64,000 nt of DNA from Castellaniella sp049650445 (GCF_049650445.1 NZ_JBASAD010000003.1:1-64000), one strand, 5' to 3'. Counted from the first letter of the stretch, positions 53,712-62,772 are shown. A program made the numbers and translations. Notes: generated by a model from the letters alone, not told the origin.

Positions 53712-55511
53712 TTAGTCGGCATAACGCACCATCACGTATTCGCCCGGCGCATCACACAGCACCTGCTCACGCTTGAAAGCCGGCGGCTTGCCCGGCCGGC
53801 CCGAGCGTTCTGCGAGCCAGGCATGCATGGCCTCCCACCAGGACCCCTGGGTCACAGGCGCCTCGGCTTTCCAGTCATCGGGATCGATCCAGCCCATGTT
53901 GTCCTCCACGCTGCCCATCTGGTAGCTGCGGCGCGGACGGCCCGGTTCGGAGACGATACCCGCATTGTGCCCCCCTTCAGCCAGAACGAAGGTGACGTGG
54001 GTGTCGGTCTGCAGATGGATCTTGTAGACCGATTTCCAGGGCGAGACATGATCGCGCGTCGTGGCCACGACCATCATGGGCGCCCGGATGTCCATCAGCG
54101 CCACGGTCGCCCCGGCGAAGCGGTACTGGCCGGCGGCCAGCGCATTATTGAGGAACAAGGCCGTCAGATATTCAGAATGCATGCGCGCAGGCAAACGCGT
54201 GGTGTCGGCATTCCAGCTCATGAGATCGAAGTTCGCGTCTTCTTCTCCCATCAGGTAGCGGCGCGTATTACGCCCCCACAACAGGCCGCGCGACGCCAGA
54301 TAGACAAAGGACCCGCCCATTTGCTTGCCCGACAGGTAGCCGCGCTCGCCCATGGTCTGGCGCAGGGTGGCGAGCTGTTCTTCATCAATGAAAACGCCCA
54401 GCTCGCCGGGCTCGGTGAAATCGGTCTGTGCGGCCAACAGGATGACCGAGGCCAGCTCGGGCAGATCGTCCGGAATCAGCGCCTTTTCCTTGGCCGTGCG
54501 CGCTCTGCCCGGCTTGCGCGACAGGCGCCCGAGCGCCGCCGCCACGATCGCCAGAAAGGTGCCGCCCAGACAATAGCCCATCGTGTGCAGGCGCGGTGCG
54601 CCCGTGCTCGCCTTGGCGGCAGCGATGGCCGCCAGCACGCCGCACAGGTAATCCTGCATCTTCAGATCGCGATCGGAAGCATCGGGATTGCGCCAGGACA
54701 CGATGAGCACCGTATGACCCTGGTCCACCAGGTACTTGACCATGGAGTTGTGCGGCGACAGATCCAGGATGTAGTACTTCATGATGCACGAGGGCACGAT
54801 CAGCACCGGCTCGGGCAGCACTTCCCGGGTCGTGGGGGTGTACTGGATCAGCTCGATCAGATGGTTGCGGAATACGACCTTGCCCGGCGTCACGGCCACG
54901 TCCTTGCCTACCGCATAGTCGAGCGGCGGCAGTGCCTCGGAAGGCGTATCGGGGTGAGCGGACAGCGTTTCCTGCAAGTCCTTCATGAAAAAACGCATGC
55001 CCTCCTGCAGCGAGCGGCCCTGGGTTTCCTGAGCCGTCCGCTGGACCTCGGGGTTGGTCCAGGGCCAGTTCGACGGCGACATCGCATCCAGCGCCTGTCC
55101 GGTGAAAAAATTCACCATGTGCTGATGATGGCGCGAAACCCCTCCGCCCTGCTGCGCCGCATCGCGCCACCAGGCGTCACAGGCCTTGAAGCCTTCTTTC
55201 AATGCGACATAGGGCCAGGCATTCCAGTCCTCATCGGCAAACCGGCTGTCCTTCTCGCCCTGTTCGGGCTGAGCCAGAACGTTGCGCCAGGTCTGCAGCG
55301 ACAGTTCGAGGGCACGCTGGGCCAGCAACGACTGTCGGCCCGGTGAAGCCATCAGGTGCATGGCCCAATCGGCGTGAGCCATGGCCAGGGCGATCGGCGA
55401 CAGCCCGCTGCAGGCCTGCGCCATCTGAGCCCGCAACGTTTCATCGAGCGCCTTGGCGGCATTGTGCTGCTGCTTCGAAAGATCGAACCCGGCAGGGCTT
55501 TCCATCACCAT
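53712..55511 (-). CDS. phaC: Poly(3-hydroxyalkanoate) synthase
   Basis: A 599-residue PHA synthase polymerising (R)-3-hydroxyacyl-CoA into storage polyester. The lipase-like box GYCLGG holds nucleophile Cys314; Asp487 (TTRDHVSPW) and His515 (EGGHNAG) complete the triad. Length and spacing fit class I enzymes. GAGGA lies 11 nt before the ATG at 55511; the open frame continues far upstream over the opposite gene but is not PhaC-like. An FNR/Anr box is about 95 bp upstream. Confidence 0.93.
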   Translation of the reverse strand: MVMESPAGFDLSKQQHNAAKALDETLRAQMAQACSGLSPIALAMAHADWAMHLMASPGRQSLLAQRALELSLQTWRNVLAQPEQGEKDSRFADEDWNAWPYVALKEGFKACDAWWRDAAQQGGGVSRHHQHMVNFFTGQALDAMSPSNWPWTNPEVQRTAQETQGRSLQEGMRFFMKDLQETLSAHPDTPSEALPPLDYAVGKDVAVTPGKVVFRNHLIELIQYTPTTREVLPEPVLIVPSCIMKYYILDLSPHNSMVKYLVDQGHTVLIVSWRNPDASDRDLKMQDYLCGVLAAIAAAKASTGAPRLHTMGYCLGGTFLAIVAAALGRLSRKPGRARTAKEKALIPDDLPELASVILLAAQTDFTEPGELGVFIDEEQLATLRQTMGERGYLSGKQMGGSFVYLASRGLLWGRNTRRYLMGEEDANFDLMSWNADTTRLPARMHSEYLTALFLNNALAAGQYRFAGATVALMDIRAPMMVVATTRDHVSPWKSVYKIHLQTDTHVTFVLAEGGHNAGIVSEPGRPRRSYQMGSVEDNMGWIDPDDWKAEAPVTQGSWWEAMHAWLAERSGRPGKPPAFKREQVLCDAPGEYVMVRYAD

Positions 55512-55604
55512 TTTTTGATAAATCCTCGAGTAATACATGAAGTCACAGGCAAGGGCTTGATTTTCAAGCCGGGCCCATTGTGAGGAAATAATTCGATCTT
55601 TAAT

Positions 55605-55618
55605 TTGATGTAAATCAA
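55605..55618. promoter_or_regulatory. FNR/Anr-type box between phaC and chemoreceptor operon
   Basis: TTGAT-GTAA-ATCAA matches the FNR consensus exactly. It lies 94 bp upstream of phaC and 155 bp upstream of the divergent chemoreceptor gene, in an AT-rich stretch of otherwise GC-rich DNA. Confidence 0.78.
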
Positions 55619-55773
55619 CCCTACAGCAAAGATGGTCTTTATCCGACCCGATCGGGTGCGCTATAAAAAACAGGTCGGGCTTGATGTGGGGAGGCAGCAA
55701 CGTGACGCCATGCTTCACGCGCCACCCGGATTGCACGACATCCCTCGCATCCTCCTCAGCCCAAGTCTCTTCC

Positions 55774-57423
55774 ATGCCCTCCACGACCTCCTCTTTGACT
55801 GCCACGCGCAGCCTGCGCATCGGCACCCGTCTCGGCCTGGCCTTTGCCGTGATCATCGCCATGATGCTTTGCATCGTCGCCGTAGCCCTGCTGCGCCTCA
55901 CCAGCATCAACACCACCACGCGCCACATCGTCAACGAAGAATGGGCCAAGACTGACGCGGCCGCCGACCTGATCCATGCGGCCGCCGCCAACGCGCGCCG
56001 CACGGTGCAGCAGCTCATCAGCAGCGACCAGGAGCGCCAGCAGCTACGCCAGGAGATCCTGCAGGGACGCGAAAGCTTTGTGGCCGCATACAAGCTGCTG
56101 CAAGATACCGTCAATCTGCCCGAGGCCCGCGCCCTGCTGGAGAAGGCCGAACAGGCCCGCCTGAACTACGTGAAGTCGCAAGGCCGCTTTTACGAACTGC
56201 TGGACTCCGGTCAGGTAGAAGCAGCCACTCGGGAACTGAAGACGGTCACCCTGGTCGAGCTGGGCCTCCTCTCGAAGACCTGCGAAGAAGTGGCGGCCAT
56301 GGAAAAAAGCAACGCCCTGGCCGAGGGGGAACAAGCCGGCGAACAGGCTGACAGCGCGCGCCGGACCATTGTCCTGATCGGTCTGGGCGCACTCTTGCTG
56401 AGCATCCTCATGGCCTGGCGCATCACGCGCTCTATCACCCGCCCCCTGGCGCAAGCCGTGCACGTGGCCCAGGCCGTGGCCAGCGGCACGCTGGGCAACC
56501 GGATCGACGTGAATGTCGGCGCCGAGACCGGCCAGTTGTTGCAGGCACTCAAGGACATGGACCACAGCCTGAGCCGCATCGTGGGTGAAGTGCGCCATGG
56601 CAGCGACACCATCGCCACCGCCACTTCACAGATCGCCAGCGGCAACCTGGACCTGTCCAGCCGCACGGAAGAACAGGCCAGTGCGCTCGAAGAGACCACC
56701 TCCGCCATGCAGGAGCTGTCCGACACTGTGAGGAAAAATCACGACAGCGGCAAGCATGCGGCAGAACTGGCCGAGTCGGCTTCGCAAGTGGCCGTGCGCG
56801 GCGGCAAGGTCGTGAGCGACGTGGTCCACACCATGGAAACGATCAATGCCTCGTCGCACAAAATCGCAGACATCATCGGCATCATCGACAGCATCGCCTT
56901 CCAGACCAACATCCTGGCCCTGAACGCCGCCGTGGAGGCGGCCCGCGCCGGCGAGGACGGCCGCGGCTTTGCCGTCGTGGCCTCCGAAGTCAGGTCACTC
57001 GCCGGCCGCTCGGCCCAGGCCGCCAAGGAAATCAAGGCGCTGATCGACGAATCGGTGGAAAATGTCAGCACCGGCTGTTCGCTGGTGGAAAAAGCCGGCA
57101 GCACCATGGACCAGATCGTGGTCAGCGTGCGCCGTGTGGCCGACATCATGGACGAGATCAGCGAAGCCAGCCAGGATCAGTCCCAAGGCATTCTGCAGAT
57201 CAACGAAGCCATGGCCCAGATGACGCAGGTCACACAGCAGAACGCCGCGCTCGTCGAGGAATCCGCTGCTGCAGCGCAGTCGCTGGAGGCCCAGGCCCGG
57301 GGCCTGGTGGGCACAGTCGGCGCCTTCAGTCTGCACGACGTGCATGACATGCAGGAACCGCATGCACGGCTGGCGCTGGCCGGCGCGGGGCAGACGCTGC
57401 TGCCGGCACCACAAGGAATCTGA
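55774..57423 (+). CDS. Methyl-accepting chemotaxis protein
   Basis: A 549-residue chemoreceptor with a first membrane segment at about residues 17-40, a four-helix-bundle sensor, a second segment at about 193-212, a HAMP domain (RSITRPLAQAVHVAQAVASG) and a signalling hairpin with IAFQTNILALNAAVEAARAG. It is translationally close to a bacteriohemerythrin gene (one base between stop and ATG) and divergent from phaC beside an FNR box, so an oxygen-related taxis role is likely. The start has a weak ribosome binding site. Confidence 0.92.
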   Translation: MPSTTSSLTATRSLRIGTRLGLAFAVIIAMMLCIVAVALLRLTSINTTTRHIVNEEWAKTDAAADLIHAAAANARRTVQQLISSDQERQQLRQEILQGRESFVAAYKLLQDTVNLPEARALLEKAEQARLNYVKSQGRFYELLDSGQVEAATRELKTVTLVELGLLSKTCEEVAAMEKSNALAEGEQAGEQADSARRTIVLIGLGALLLSILMAWRITRSITRPLAQAVHVAQAVASGTLGNRIDVNVGAETGQLLQALKDMDHSLSRIVGEVRHGSDTIATATSQIASGNLDLSSRTEEQASALEETTSAMQELSDTVRKNHDSGKHAAELAESASQVAVRGGKVVSDVVHTMETINASSHKIADIIGIIDSIAFQTNILALNAAVEAARAGEDGRGFAVVASEVRSLAGRSAQAAKEIKALIDESVENVSTGCSLVEKAGSTMDQIVVSVRRVADIMDEISEASQDQSQGILQINEAMAQMTQVTQQNAALVEESAAAAQSLEAQARGLVGTVGAFSLHDVHDMQEPHARLALAGAGQTLLPAPQGI

Positions 57424-57424
57424 C

Positions 57425-57880
57425 ATGGCATACTTTGAATGGGCCGACGACCTGGTCATCGACGGCGGCCCCATCGACCAGGACCATCGCCTGCTCGTGG
57501 ATCTGGTCAACGAACTGCATACGGCCACCAGCCAGGGTTGCGGGCACGCAGTGATCGCCTCGATCTTGCAACGCACCGTCGACAGCACGCGCGCGCACCT
57601 GACGCGCGAAGAGGAACTGATGGCCCGCAAAGGCTTTCCGGATCTGGAAAAGCACAAACAGGGACACCGGGCTTTTCTGGAAAGCCTGCAAGGCCTCCAG
57701 CAACGCCTCAATGAGGGTAGTATCACCGTCGCCGCCCAGTTGTCCATGGTGCTGCGCGACTGGCTCTCGCTGCACATCCGTCGCAATGACAAGGAATTAC
57801 TGAAATTCGAGCGCCTACGCCAACGCGAGCAGCAGCGCCAACGCCGAACGGCGGCACTTTCCAAGGAGACTCAGACGTGA
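57425..57880 (+). CDS. Bacteriohemerythrin
   Basis: A 151-residue oxygen-binding di-iron protein. The ligand set of hemerythrins is present: His21, His58, Glu62, His77, His81, His117 and Asp122. AAGGA lies before the ATG. It follows the chemoreceptor by one base and its stop overlaps the next start (GTGA). It may store or sense oxygen for the receptor, as in other hemerythrin-chemoreceptor pairs. Confidence 0.92.
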   Translation: MAYFEWADDLVIDGGPIDQDHRLLVDLVNELHTATSQGCGHAVIASILQRTVDSTRAHLTREEELMARKGFPDLEKHKQGHRAFLESLQGLQQRLNEGSITVAAQLSMVLRDWLSLHIRRNDKELLKFERLRQREQQRQRRTAALSKETQT

Positions 57881-58725
57881 CAATCACAACCGTCGGCATC
57901 ATCGGCGCCGGCACCATGGGCAACGGCATTGCGCAGGCCTGCGCGGTTTCGGGCATCAATGTCGTGATGGTGGACATTTCCGAAGCCGCCGTGCAAAAGG
58001 GCCTGGCCACCGTAGCCGGCAGCCTGGATCGCCTGATCAAGAAGGAAAAAATCACCGAAGCCGACAAAGCCGCCGCGCTCGCTCGCATCCAGACCTCGAT
58101 CCGCTACGAGGACCTGAAGCCCGCGCAACTGGTCATCGAAGCCGCGACCGAGAACGACGATCTCAAGGTCAAGATCCTGCAGCAGTTGGACGCGCTGCTG
58201 GGCGAAGACGTGCTCATCGCCACCAACACTTCGTCCATCTCCATCACCCGACTGGCTGCCGCAACCCGGCGCGCCGACAAATTCATCGGCATGCACTTCT
58301 TCAACCCCGTGCCCATGATGGCGCTGGTGGAGATCATCGTCGGCCTGCAGACCTCGGACGCCACGCACGATGCCGTCCAGGCCCTGGCCCAACGCCTGGG
58401 CAAGACACCGATCACCGTCAAGAACGCGCCGGGCTTCGTGGTCAACCGCATCCTCATCCCGATGATCAACGAGGCCTTCTTCGTGCTGGCCGAAGGCATC
58501 GCGACGGCCGAGGACATCGACGCCGGCATGAAGCTGGGCTGCAATCAGCCCATCGGCCCGCTGGCGCTGGCCGACATGATCGGCCTGGATGTGTGCCTGG
58601 CCGTGATGGAGGTCTTCCTGCAGGAGTTCGGCGACAGCAAGTACCGCCCCTGCCCGCTGCTCAAGGAGATGGTGGCCGCCGGCCGCCTGGGCCGCAAGAC
58701 CGGCCAGGGTGTTTATTCCTACTAG
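57877..58725 (+). CDS. hbd: 3-hydroxybutyryl-CoA dehydrogenase
   Basis: A 282-residue dehydrogenase of (S)-3-hydroxyacyl-CoA. The NAD motif GIIGAGTMGNGIAQ is at residues about 7-20, and the catalytic His is in MHFFNPVP. KNAPGFVVNRILIPM marks the C-terminal helical domain. The GTG start at 57877 overlaps the hemerythrin stop by 4 bp and has AAGGAG before it. Its place in the oxygen-linked operon ties redox balance and 3-hydroxybutyryl-CoA metabolism to the neighbouring phaC. Confidence 0.93.
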   Translation: MTITTVGIIGAGTMGNGIAQACAVSGINVVMVDISEAAVQKGLATVAGSLDRLIKKEKITEADKAAALARIQTSIRYEDLKPAQLVIEAATENDDLKVKILQQLDALLGEDVLIATNTSSISITRLAAATRRADKFIGMHFFNPVPMMALVEIIVGLQTSDATHDAVQALAQRLGKTPITVKNAPGFVVNRILIPMINEAFFVLAEGIATAEDIDAGMKLGCNQPIGPLALADMIGLDVCLAVMEVFLQEFGDSKYRPCPLLKEMVAAGRLGRKTGQGVYSY

Positions 58726-58839
58726 TTCCTGCCGGGCTGCGAGTCCGGCCCTGCCAGGCCGGCCAGGGCCGCGCCCGGACTGAGCCGGACGTGGTGCCCA
58801 TCTATTACAATGCCGGCACCACCCCGACCTGCCGACCTC

Positions 58840-59229
58840 ATGACCCAGCCATCCCCCTACAAAAGCACCGGCGGACTGCTGCGCATCGCACGCGCCTTCG
58901 TCTATTCGCTGCAGGGGCTGGGTGCGGCATGGCGGCACGAGGCCGCGTTCCGGCAGGAAACCGCACTGGCGGTGATCCTGATCCCGCTGGGCTTGTGGCT
59001 GGGCAACGATGCGCTGGAACGGCTGCTGCTGGCCGGTGCGCTGGTGCTGGTGCTGGTGATGGAACTGATCAATTCCGCAATCGAGGCCCTGGCCGACGCG
59101 ATCAGCACGGATCACCATCCCCTGCTGGGGCGCGCCAAGGACATTGGCAGCGCCGCAGTGCTGCTGATGATGCTGCTGACGGGCGCCACCTGGATCGCGG
59201 TGCTGGCGCCGCGCTGGTGGCCGTCCTGA
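58840..59229 (+). CDS. dgkA: Diacylglycerol kinase
   Basis: A 129-residue integral membrane kinase (three transmembrane helices) that phosphorylates diacylglycerol released during envelope glycan synthesis. The catalytic motif ELINSAIEALADAIS is at about residues 75-89. The ATG at 58840 fits the family start though its ribosome binding site is weak. Confidence 0.93.
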   Translation: MTQPSPYKSTGGLLRIARAFVYSLQGLGAAWRHEAAFRQETALAVILIPLGLWLGNDALERLLLAGALVLVLVMELINSAIEALADAISTDHHPLLGRAKDIGSAAVLLMMLLTGATWIAVLAPRWWPS

Positions 59230-59329
59230 ACACAGAAACACGCCCCTGGCGTACGCGCTCGACGCGCTACCCACGGCGACGAGCCCGGCTCGCCCCTCTC
59301 CAACCCTTTACGACATACGGCCTGACCCC

Positions 59330-60151
59330 ATGACCTTCATCGACAAGCTGAACCGTGCCTGGAGCGCCCAGGATTCCCTGCTGATGGTGGGCCTGGACCC
59401 GGACCCTCGGCGCTTTCCCAAGGAACTGGCCGGCCGCCCGGACGCGGTCACCGAGTTCTGCCTGCGCATCGTCGAGGCCACCGCGCCCTATGCCTGCGGC
59501 TTCAAGCCACAGATCGCCTATTTTGCCGCACTGGGCGCCGAGGATCAGTTGCAGGACATCTGCCGGACGATACGCGAACGGCACCCGGACCTGCCCATCG
59601 TGCTGGACGCCAAGCGCGGCGACATCGGCAGCACCGCCGAGCAATATGCGCGCGAAGCCTTCGAACGCTATGGAGCCGACGCAGTGACGGTCAATCCGTA
59701 TATGGGACGCGACTCGGTGCAGCCCTACATCGACTACGGCGACCGGGGCGTCATCATCCTGTGTCGCACGTCCAATGTGGGCGGCGCCGATCTCCAGGAC
59801 ATGCGACTGGCCAACGGCACCCCCCTGTACCTGCACGTCGCCGACCAGGTGGCCCGCGTCTGGAACACCAACGGGCAATGCGCCCTGGTGGTGGGCGCGA
59901 CCTTCCCGGAAGAAATCGACCAGGTCCGCCGCCGTGTGGGGGACATGCCCCTGCTGATTCCCGGCATCGGTGTCCAGGGCGGCGACATCCGGGCCACGGT
60001 GCGGGCAGGCCGCACGCCGCAGGGCCGGGGCATGATGATCAACTCGTCCCGCGCCATTCTGTACGCCAGCGACGACGAAGGCTGGGAGCAAGCCGCCGCC
60101 AAGACGGCGCGCGCCACGCGCAGCGCCATCCGCGCGGCATTGCAAGACTGA
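59330..60151 (+). CDS. pyrF: Orotidine 5'-phosphate decarboxylase (type 2)
   Basis: A 273-residue OMP decarboxylase, the last step of UMP synthesis. The catalytic Asp-Lys array is in IVLDAKRGDIGSTAEQYA (cited around residue 95-112). VNPYMGRDSVQPY and the C-terminal IPGIGVQGGD phosphate site follow. The length marks the longer subfamily 2. It appears to be a single gene. Confidence 0.95.
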   Translation: MTFIDKLNRAWSAQDSLLMVGLDPDPRRFPKELAGRPDAVTEFCLRIVEATAPYACGFKPQIAYFAALGAEDQLQDICRTIRERHPDLPIVLDAKRGDIGSTAEQYAREAFERYGADAVTVNPYMGRDSVQPYIDYGDRGVIILCRTSNVGGADLQDMRLANGTPLYLHVADQVARVWNTNGQCALVVGATFPEEIDQVRRRVGDMPLLIPGIGVQGGDIRATVRAGRTPQGRGMMINSSRAILYASDDEGWEQAAAKTARATRSAIRAALQD

Positions 60152-60203
60152 CGGCTGCCCGTTCGGCCTCACACGGCCGCCCCCGCTCCCCTGGAGGACG
60201 CCC

Positions 60204-60887
60204 ATGACCCTCGACTATCGCTGGCTCTACGACACGGTCCGTGCGCGTTTCGAGTCCGACGCCGCCCTGGAAGCCTTTTTGCCGCAGGCGCTGACGCCCC
60301 AGGCATTGAAAGATCAGGGTGACGACCGCTATCTGTCCGCGATGACCCGACGAGTCTTTCACGCAGGCGTGCAGCACACCATGGTCGACGCCAAGTGGCC
60401 TGAATTCGAAAAGGCGTTCGCGGGCTTCGCGCCCGAGGCCCTGGCGCAACTCGGCCCCGAGCAGATCGAAGCGCACATGAAAAACGACCGGATCATCCGC
60501 GATCGCGCCAAGATCAAGAGCATCCCCGAAAACGCCCGCTTCATCCTGGACATCCGCCAGGAACGGGGCACAGGCTTCGGCGCGTTCCTGGCCGACTGGC
60601 CGGACACCGACACCATCGGCCTGTGGCGCTTGCTGGCCAGGCGGGGCACACGTCTGGGCGGGCGCTCGGCCGCCGGGTTCCTGCGCCTGGCAGGCAAGGA
60701 CACGTTTCTGCTGACCAGCGACGTGGTCGCTCGTCTGAAGGCTGCCGGCGTCATCGACCGCGAACCGACCAGCCAGCGTGATCAGCAGGCCGTGCAGGAC
60801 GCCTTCAACACCCTGCAGCAGGACTCGGGCCGGCCGCTGTGCCAGCTCTCGGCCCTGATGTCCCTGAGCATCAACCCGACGTTCTGA
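60204..60887 (+). CDS. DNA-3-methyladenine glycosylase I-like protein
   Basis: A 227-residue protein of the Tag/adenine-glycosylase family (YLSAMTRRVFHAGVQHTMVD, FEKAFAGF, NARFILDIRQERG). Tag enzymes excise 3-methyladenine from alkylated DNA. The zinc-binding Cys/His set of classical Tag is not evident, so this is a divergent subgroup and the substrate is uncertain. GGAGG precedes the ATG. It ends 185 bp before a toxin-antitoxin pair. Confidence 0.75.
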   Translation: MTLDYRWLYDTVRARFESDAALEAFLPQALTPQALKDQGDDRYLSAMTRRVFHAGVQHTMVDAKWPEFEKAFAGFAPEALAQLGPEQIEAHMKNDRIIRDRAKIKSIPENARFILDIRQERGTGFGAFLADWPDTDTIGLWRLLARRGTRLGGRSAAGFLRLAGKDTFLLTSDVVARLKAAGVIDREPTSQRDQQAVQDAFNTLQQDSGRPLCQLSALMSLSINPTF

Positions 60888-61072
60888 GGGATTTCCCCTC
60901 ATGGACACTTCCATGCCGCAACGCGCCGGCATGGACCCACACGGACTAAGCTGCTCATCGGGAGCCCGTGTCAGCCACTCATTCAAAAATGCATGTCACT
61001 CGCTGAGAGTGGAAGGGCGCCCTCTGTTGTAAAAACAAACAACATTTGATACGCTTGACGCCATGGAACGAC

Positions 61073-61360
61073 ATGACAGCCAAACTCATCGTCAACCACA
61101 AGTCCATTGATGAAACCGGCGGCATCATCCAGATGGTCGTCTGGATAGTCCCAAAACCTGTTCCGCCCTCGACGCACGGATTCAAGTACCGGCTGGTCTA
61201 CGCACGGGACGGTCGTCGCCTGGTCGGACTCGACAACGAACGCGGCAAGGGTGATCACATGCACCTGGGGCAAGCGGTACTGCACTATTCATTCACGACG
61301 ATCGATCAACTCATCGAGGACTTCATCACGGAAGTGGAAATCATCAGAGGTCACCCATGA
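61073..61360 (+). CDS. tumE: TumE-family (DUF6516) toxin-like protein
   Basis: A 95-residue protein resembling the TumE/DUF6516 toxin family (MVVWIVPKPVPPSTHGFKYRL, GDHMHLGQAVLHY). Its stop overlaps the ATG of a helix-turn-helix gene as ATGA, the usual toxin-antitoxin coupling. Base composition (about 50% GC in the first lines by hand count) is lower than its neighbours, which suggests transfer. The ATG at 61073 has GGAA 4 nt before it. The toxic activity is unproven. Confidence 0.75.
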   Translation: MTAKLIVNHKSIDETGGIIQMVVWIVPKPVPPSTHGFKYRLVYARDGRRLVGLDNERGKGDHMHLGQAVLHYSFTTIDQLIEDFITEVEIIRGHP

Positions 61361-61728
61361 CGACGCATAGAACACTGACCATCACCATCGACCCGGACTG
61401 GAAGAGCGCACTGCGAACTACAGGGCGCAGGGCGGCTGCCGGGATTGCGACGGGCGTGCCGCAAGGCGAGACCTTGAATTTCGAGACCCCTGCCGTCTTT
61501 TTTGCGCACCTGAACGAGCGGCGCTGGCTGTTGCTGCACGATCTGCTGGGCCAGGGAACCGTCGGCGTTCGGGAGCTGGCGCGCAAAGTAGGCCGCGATG
61601 TGAAAGGCGTCCATACCGACACCCAGATCCTGGTTGATATCGGCCTGCTGGAAAAGGACGCCAAGGGCGCCCTGCGCTGCCCCTACGACCGCATCCACAT
61701 CGACATGGTCATGCAAGCCGCAGCCTGA
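61357..61728 (+). CDS. tumA: TumA-like HTH antitoxin
   Basis: A 123-residue protein with a C-terminal winged helix-turn-helix (GVRELARKVGRDVKGVHTDTQ, cited around residue 70-90; then LVDIGLLEKD). It overlaps the putative TumE toxin by 4 bp and is its likely antitoxin and autoregulator. It ends 7 bp before the convergent pncC stop. Confidence 0.75.
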   Translation: MTTHRTLTITIDPDWKSALRTTGRRAAAGIATGVPQGETLNFETPAVFFAHLNERRWLLLHDLLGQGTVGVRELARKVGRDVKGVHTDTQILVDIGLLEKDAKGALRCPYDRIHIDMVMQAAA

Positions 61729-61735
61729 CCCGGTC

Positions 61736-62242
61736 TCAGGCTTTGCCCAACTCCATCAGCGCCGCCTGCAGCGCGCGGCGCACTGCCGCAGTCCTCACCG
61801 CATCCCGGTCACCCTCGAAGATCTGGGTGAGCGCCCGGGTCACGATCCCGGGGCCGGCGCGGCGCGCGATGCCGAAGCACACCATGCCGACCGGCTTGCC
61901 CGGAGTAGCGCCGCCCGGCCCGGCGATACCGGTGGTGGACAGGGCCAGGTGGGCCTGGGGGACCGCTGCCAGCACCCCGCCGGCCATTTCCATGGCGGTT
62001 TCCTCGCTGACCGCGCCGAAGCGTTCCAGGGTGTCGGGCGACACCCGCAGTTGCTCGATCTTGGCGGCGTTGCTGTAGGTGACGAAGCCGCGCTCGAACC
62101 ACAGGCTGGAGCCGGGACAGGACGTGATGGCGCCCGCCAGCAGCCCGCCCGTGCAGGATTCCGCCGTGGCGCACAACCAGCCGGCGGCCCGCAGCGCGGC
62201 CCCCACCTCGCCCGCCAGGGCACGCATTTCGCGTTCGTTCAT
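61736..62242 (-). CDS. pncC: Nicotinamide-nucleotide amidohydrolase PncC
   Basis: A 168-residue CinA C-terminal-domain enzyme deamidating NMN in NAD recycling. The catalytic Ser/Thr region ATAESCTGGLLAGAIT is at about residues 26-41, and TTGIAGPGGATPGKPVG follows. It lacks the CinA N-terminal domain. The ATG at 62242 overlaps the pgpA stop as ATGA. Confidence 0.93.
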   Translation of the reverse strand: MNEREMRALAGEVGAALRAAGWLCATAESCTGGLLAGAITSCPGSSLWFERGFVTYSNAAKIEQLRVSPDTLERFGAVSEETAMEMAGGVLAAVPQAHLALSTTGIAGPGGATPGKPVGMVCFGIARRAGPGIVTRALTQIFEGDRDAVRTAAVRRALQAALMELGKA

Positions 62243-62772
62243 GACAGTATCCCCAGACGGACGAGCAGCGCCCCGACCAGCAAAGCGTACAGGGCCGCGA
62301 CGATGTCGTCGATCATGACCCCGAAGCCGTTCTTGAAGCGCCGGTCGAACAGGCTGACCGGCGGCGGCTTGACGATGTCGAAAAAGCGGAACAGCACCAC
62401 CGAGACCAGTTGTGCCCAGAACCCATGCGGCATCAGCCACAGCACCAGCCAGATGGCGACGACCTCGTCCCAGTTGATGCCGCTGTGATCCGGCACGCCC
62501 AGGGCGTCGCCACAGCGCTGGGCAGCCCAGCAGCCGATGCCGAAGGACAGCAGCAGGACCAGGATCATCCAGCCATCCGCCAGGTCGCGCAGCAGGACGG
62601 CCCACAGCAGCCAGCCCACCAAGGTGCCCCAGGTGCCCGGGGCAGGATACATCAGGCCGGAACCCAGGCCGAAGGCCAGGATCCGCTCGGGCCGGGCAAA
62701 GACCCAGGCGGCGGACGGACGCAGGATGGGCCCGGTCGGCCCGGGCTCTTTCGAGGCAGTCTGATGAGTCAT
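62239..62772 (-). CDS. pgpA: Phosphatidylglycerophosphatase A
   Basis: A 177-residue membrane phosphatase forming phosphatidylglycerol. GTWGTLVGWLL, INWDEVVAIWLVLW and the C-terminal SLFDRRFKNGFGVMIDDIVA motif with its acidic residues are typical. It overlaps thiL and pncC by 4 bp on either side (ATGA), so nusB-thiL-pgpA-pncC are one operon. Confidence 0.93.
   Translation of the reverse strand: MTHQTASKEPGPTGPILRPSAAWVFARPERILAFGLGSGLMYPAPGTWGTLVGWLLWAVLLRDLADGWMILVLLLSFGIGCWAAQRCGDALGVPDHSGINWDEVVAIWLVLWLMPHGFWAQLVSVVLFRFFDIVKPPPVSLFDRRFKNGFGVMIDDIVAALYALLVGALLVRLGILS

Noticed and set aside
55512..56114. N-terminal extension of phaC by about 200 residues
   Set aside because: It covers the coding region of the divergent chemoreceptor and the FNR box, and PhaC length is complete without it.
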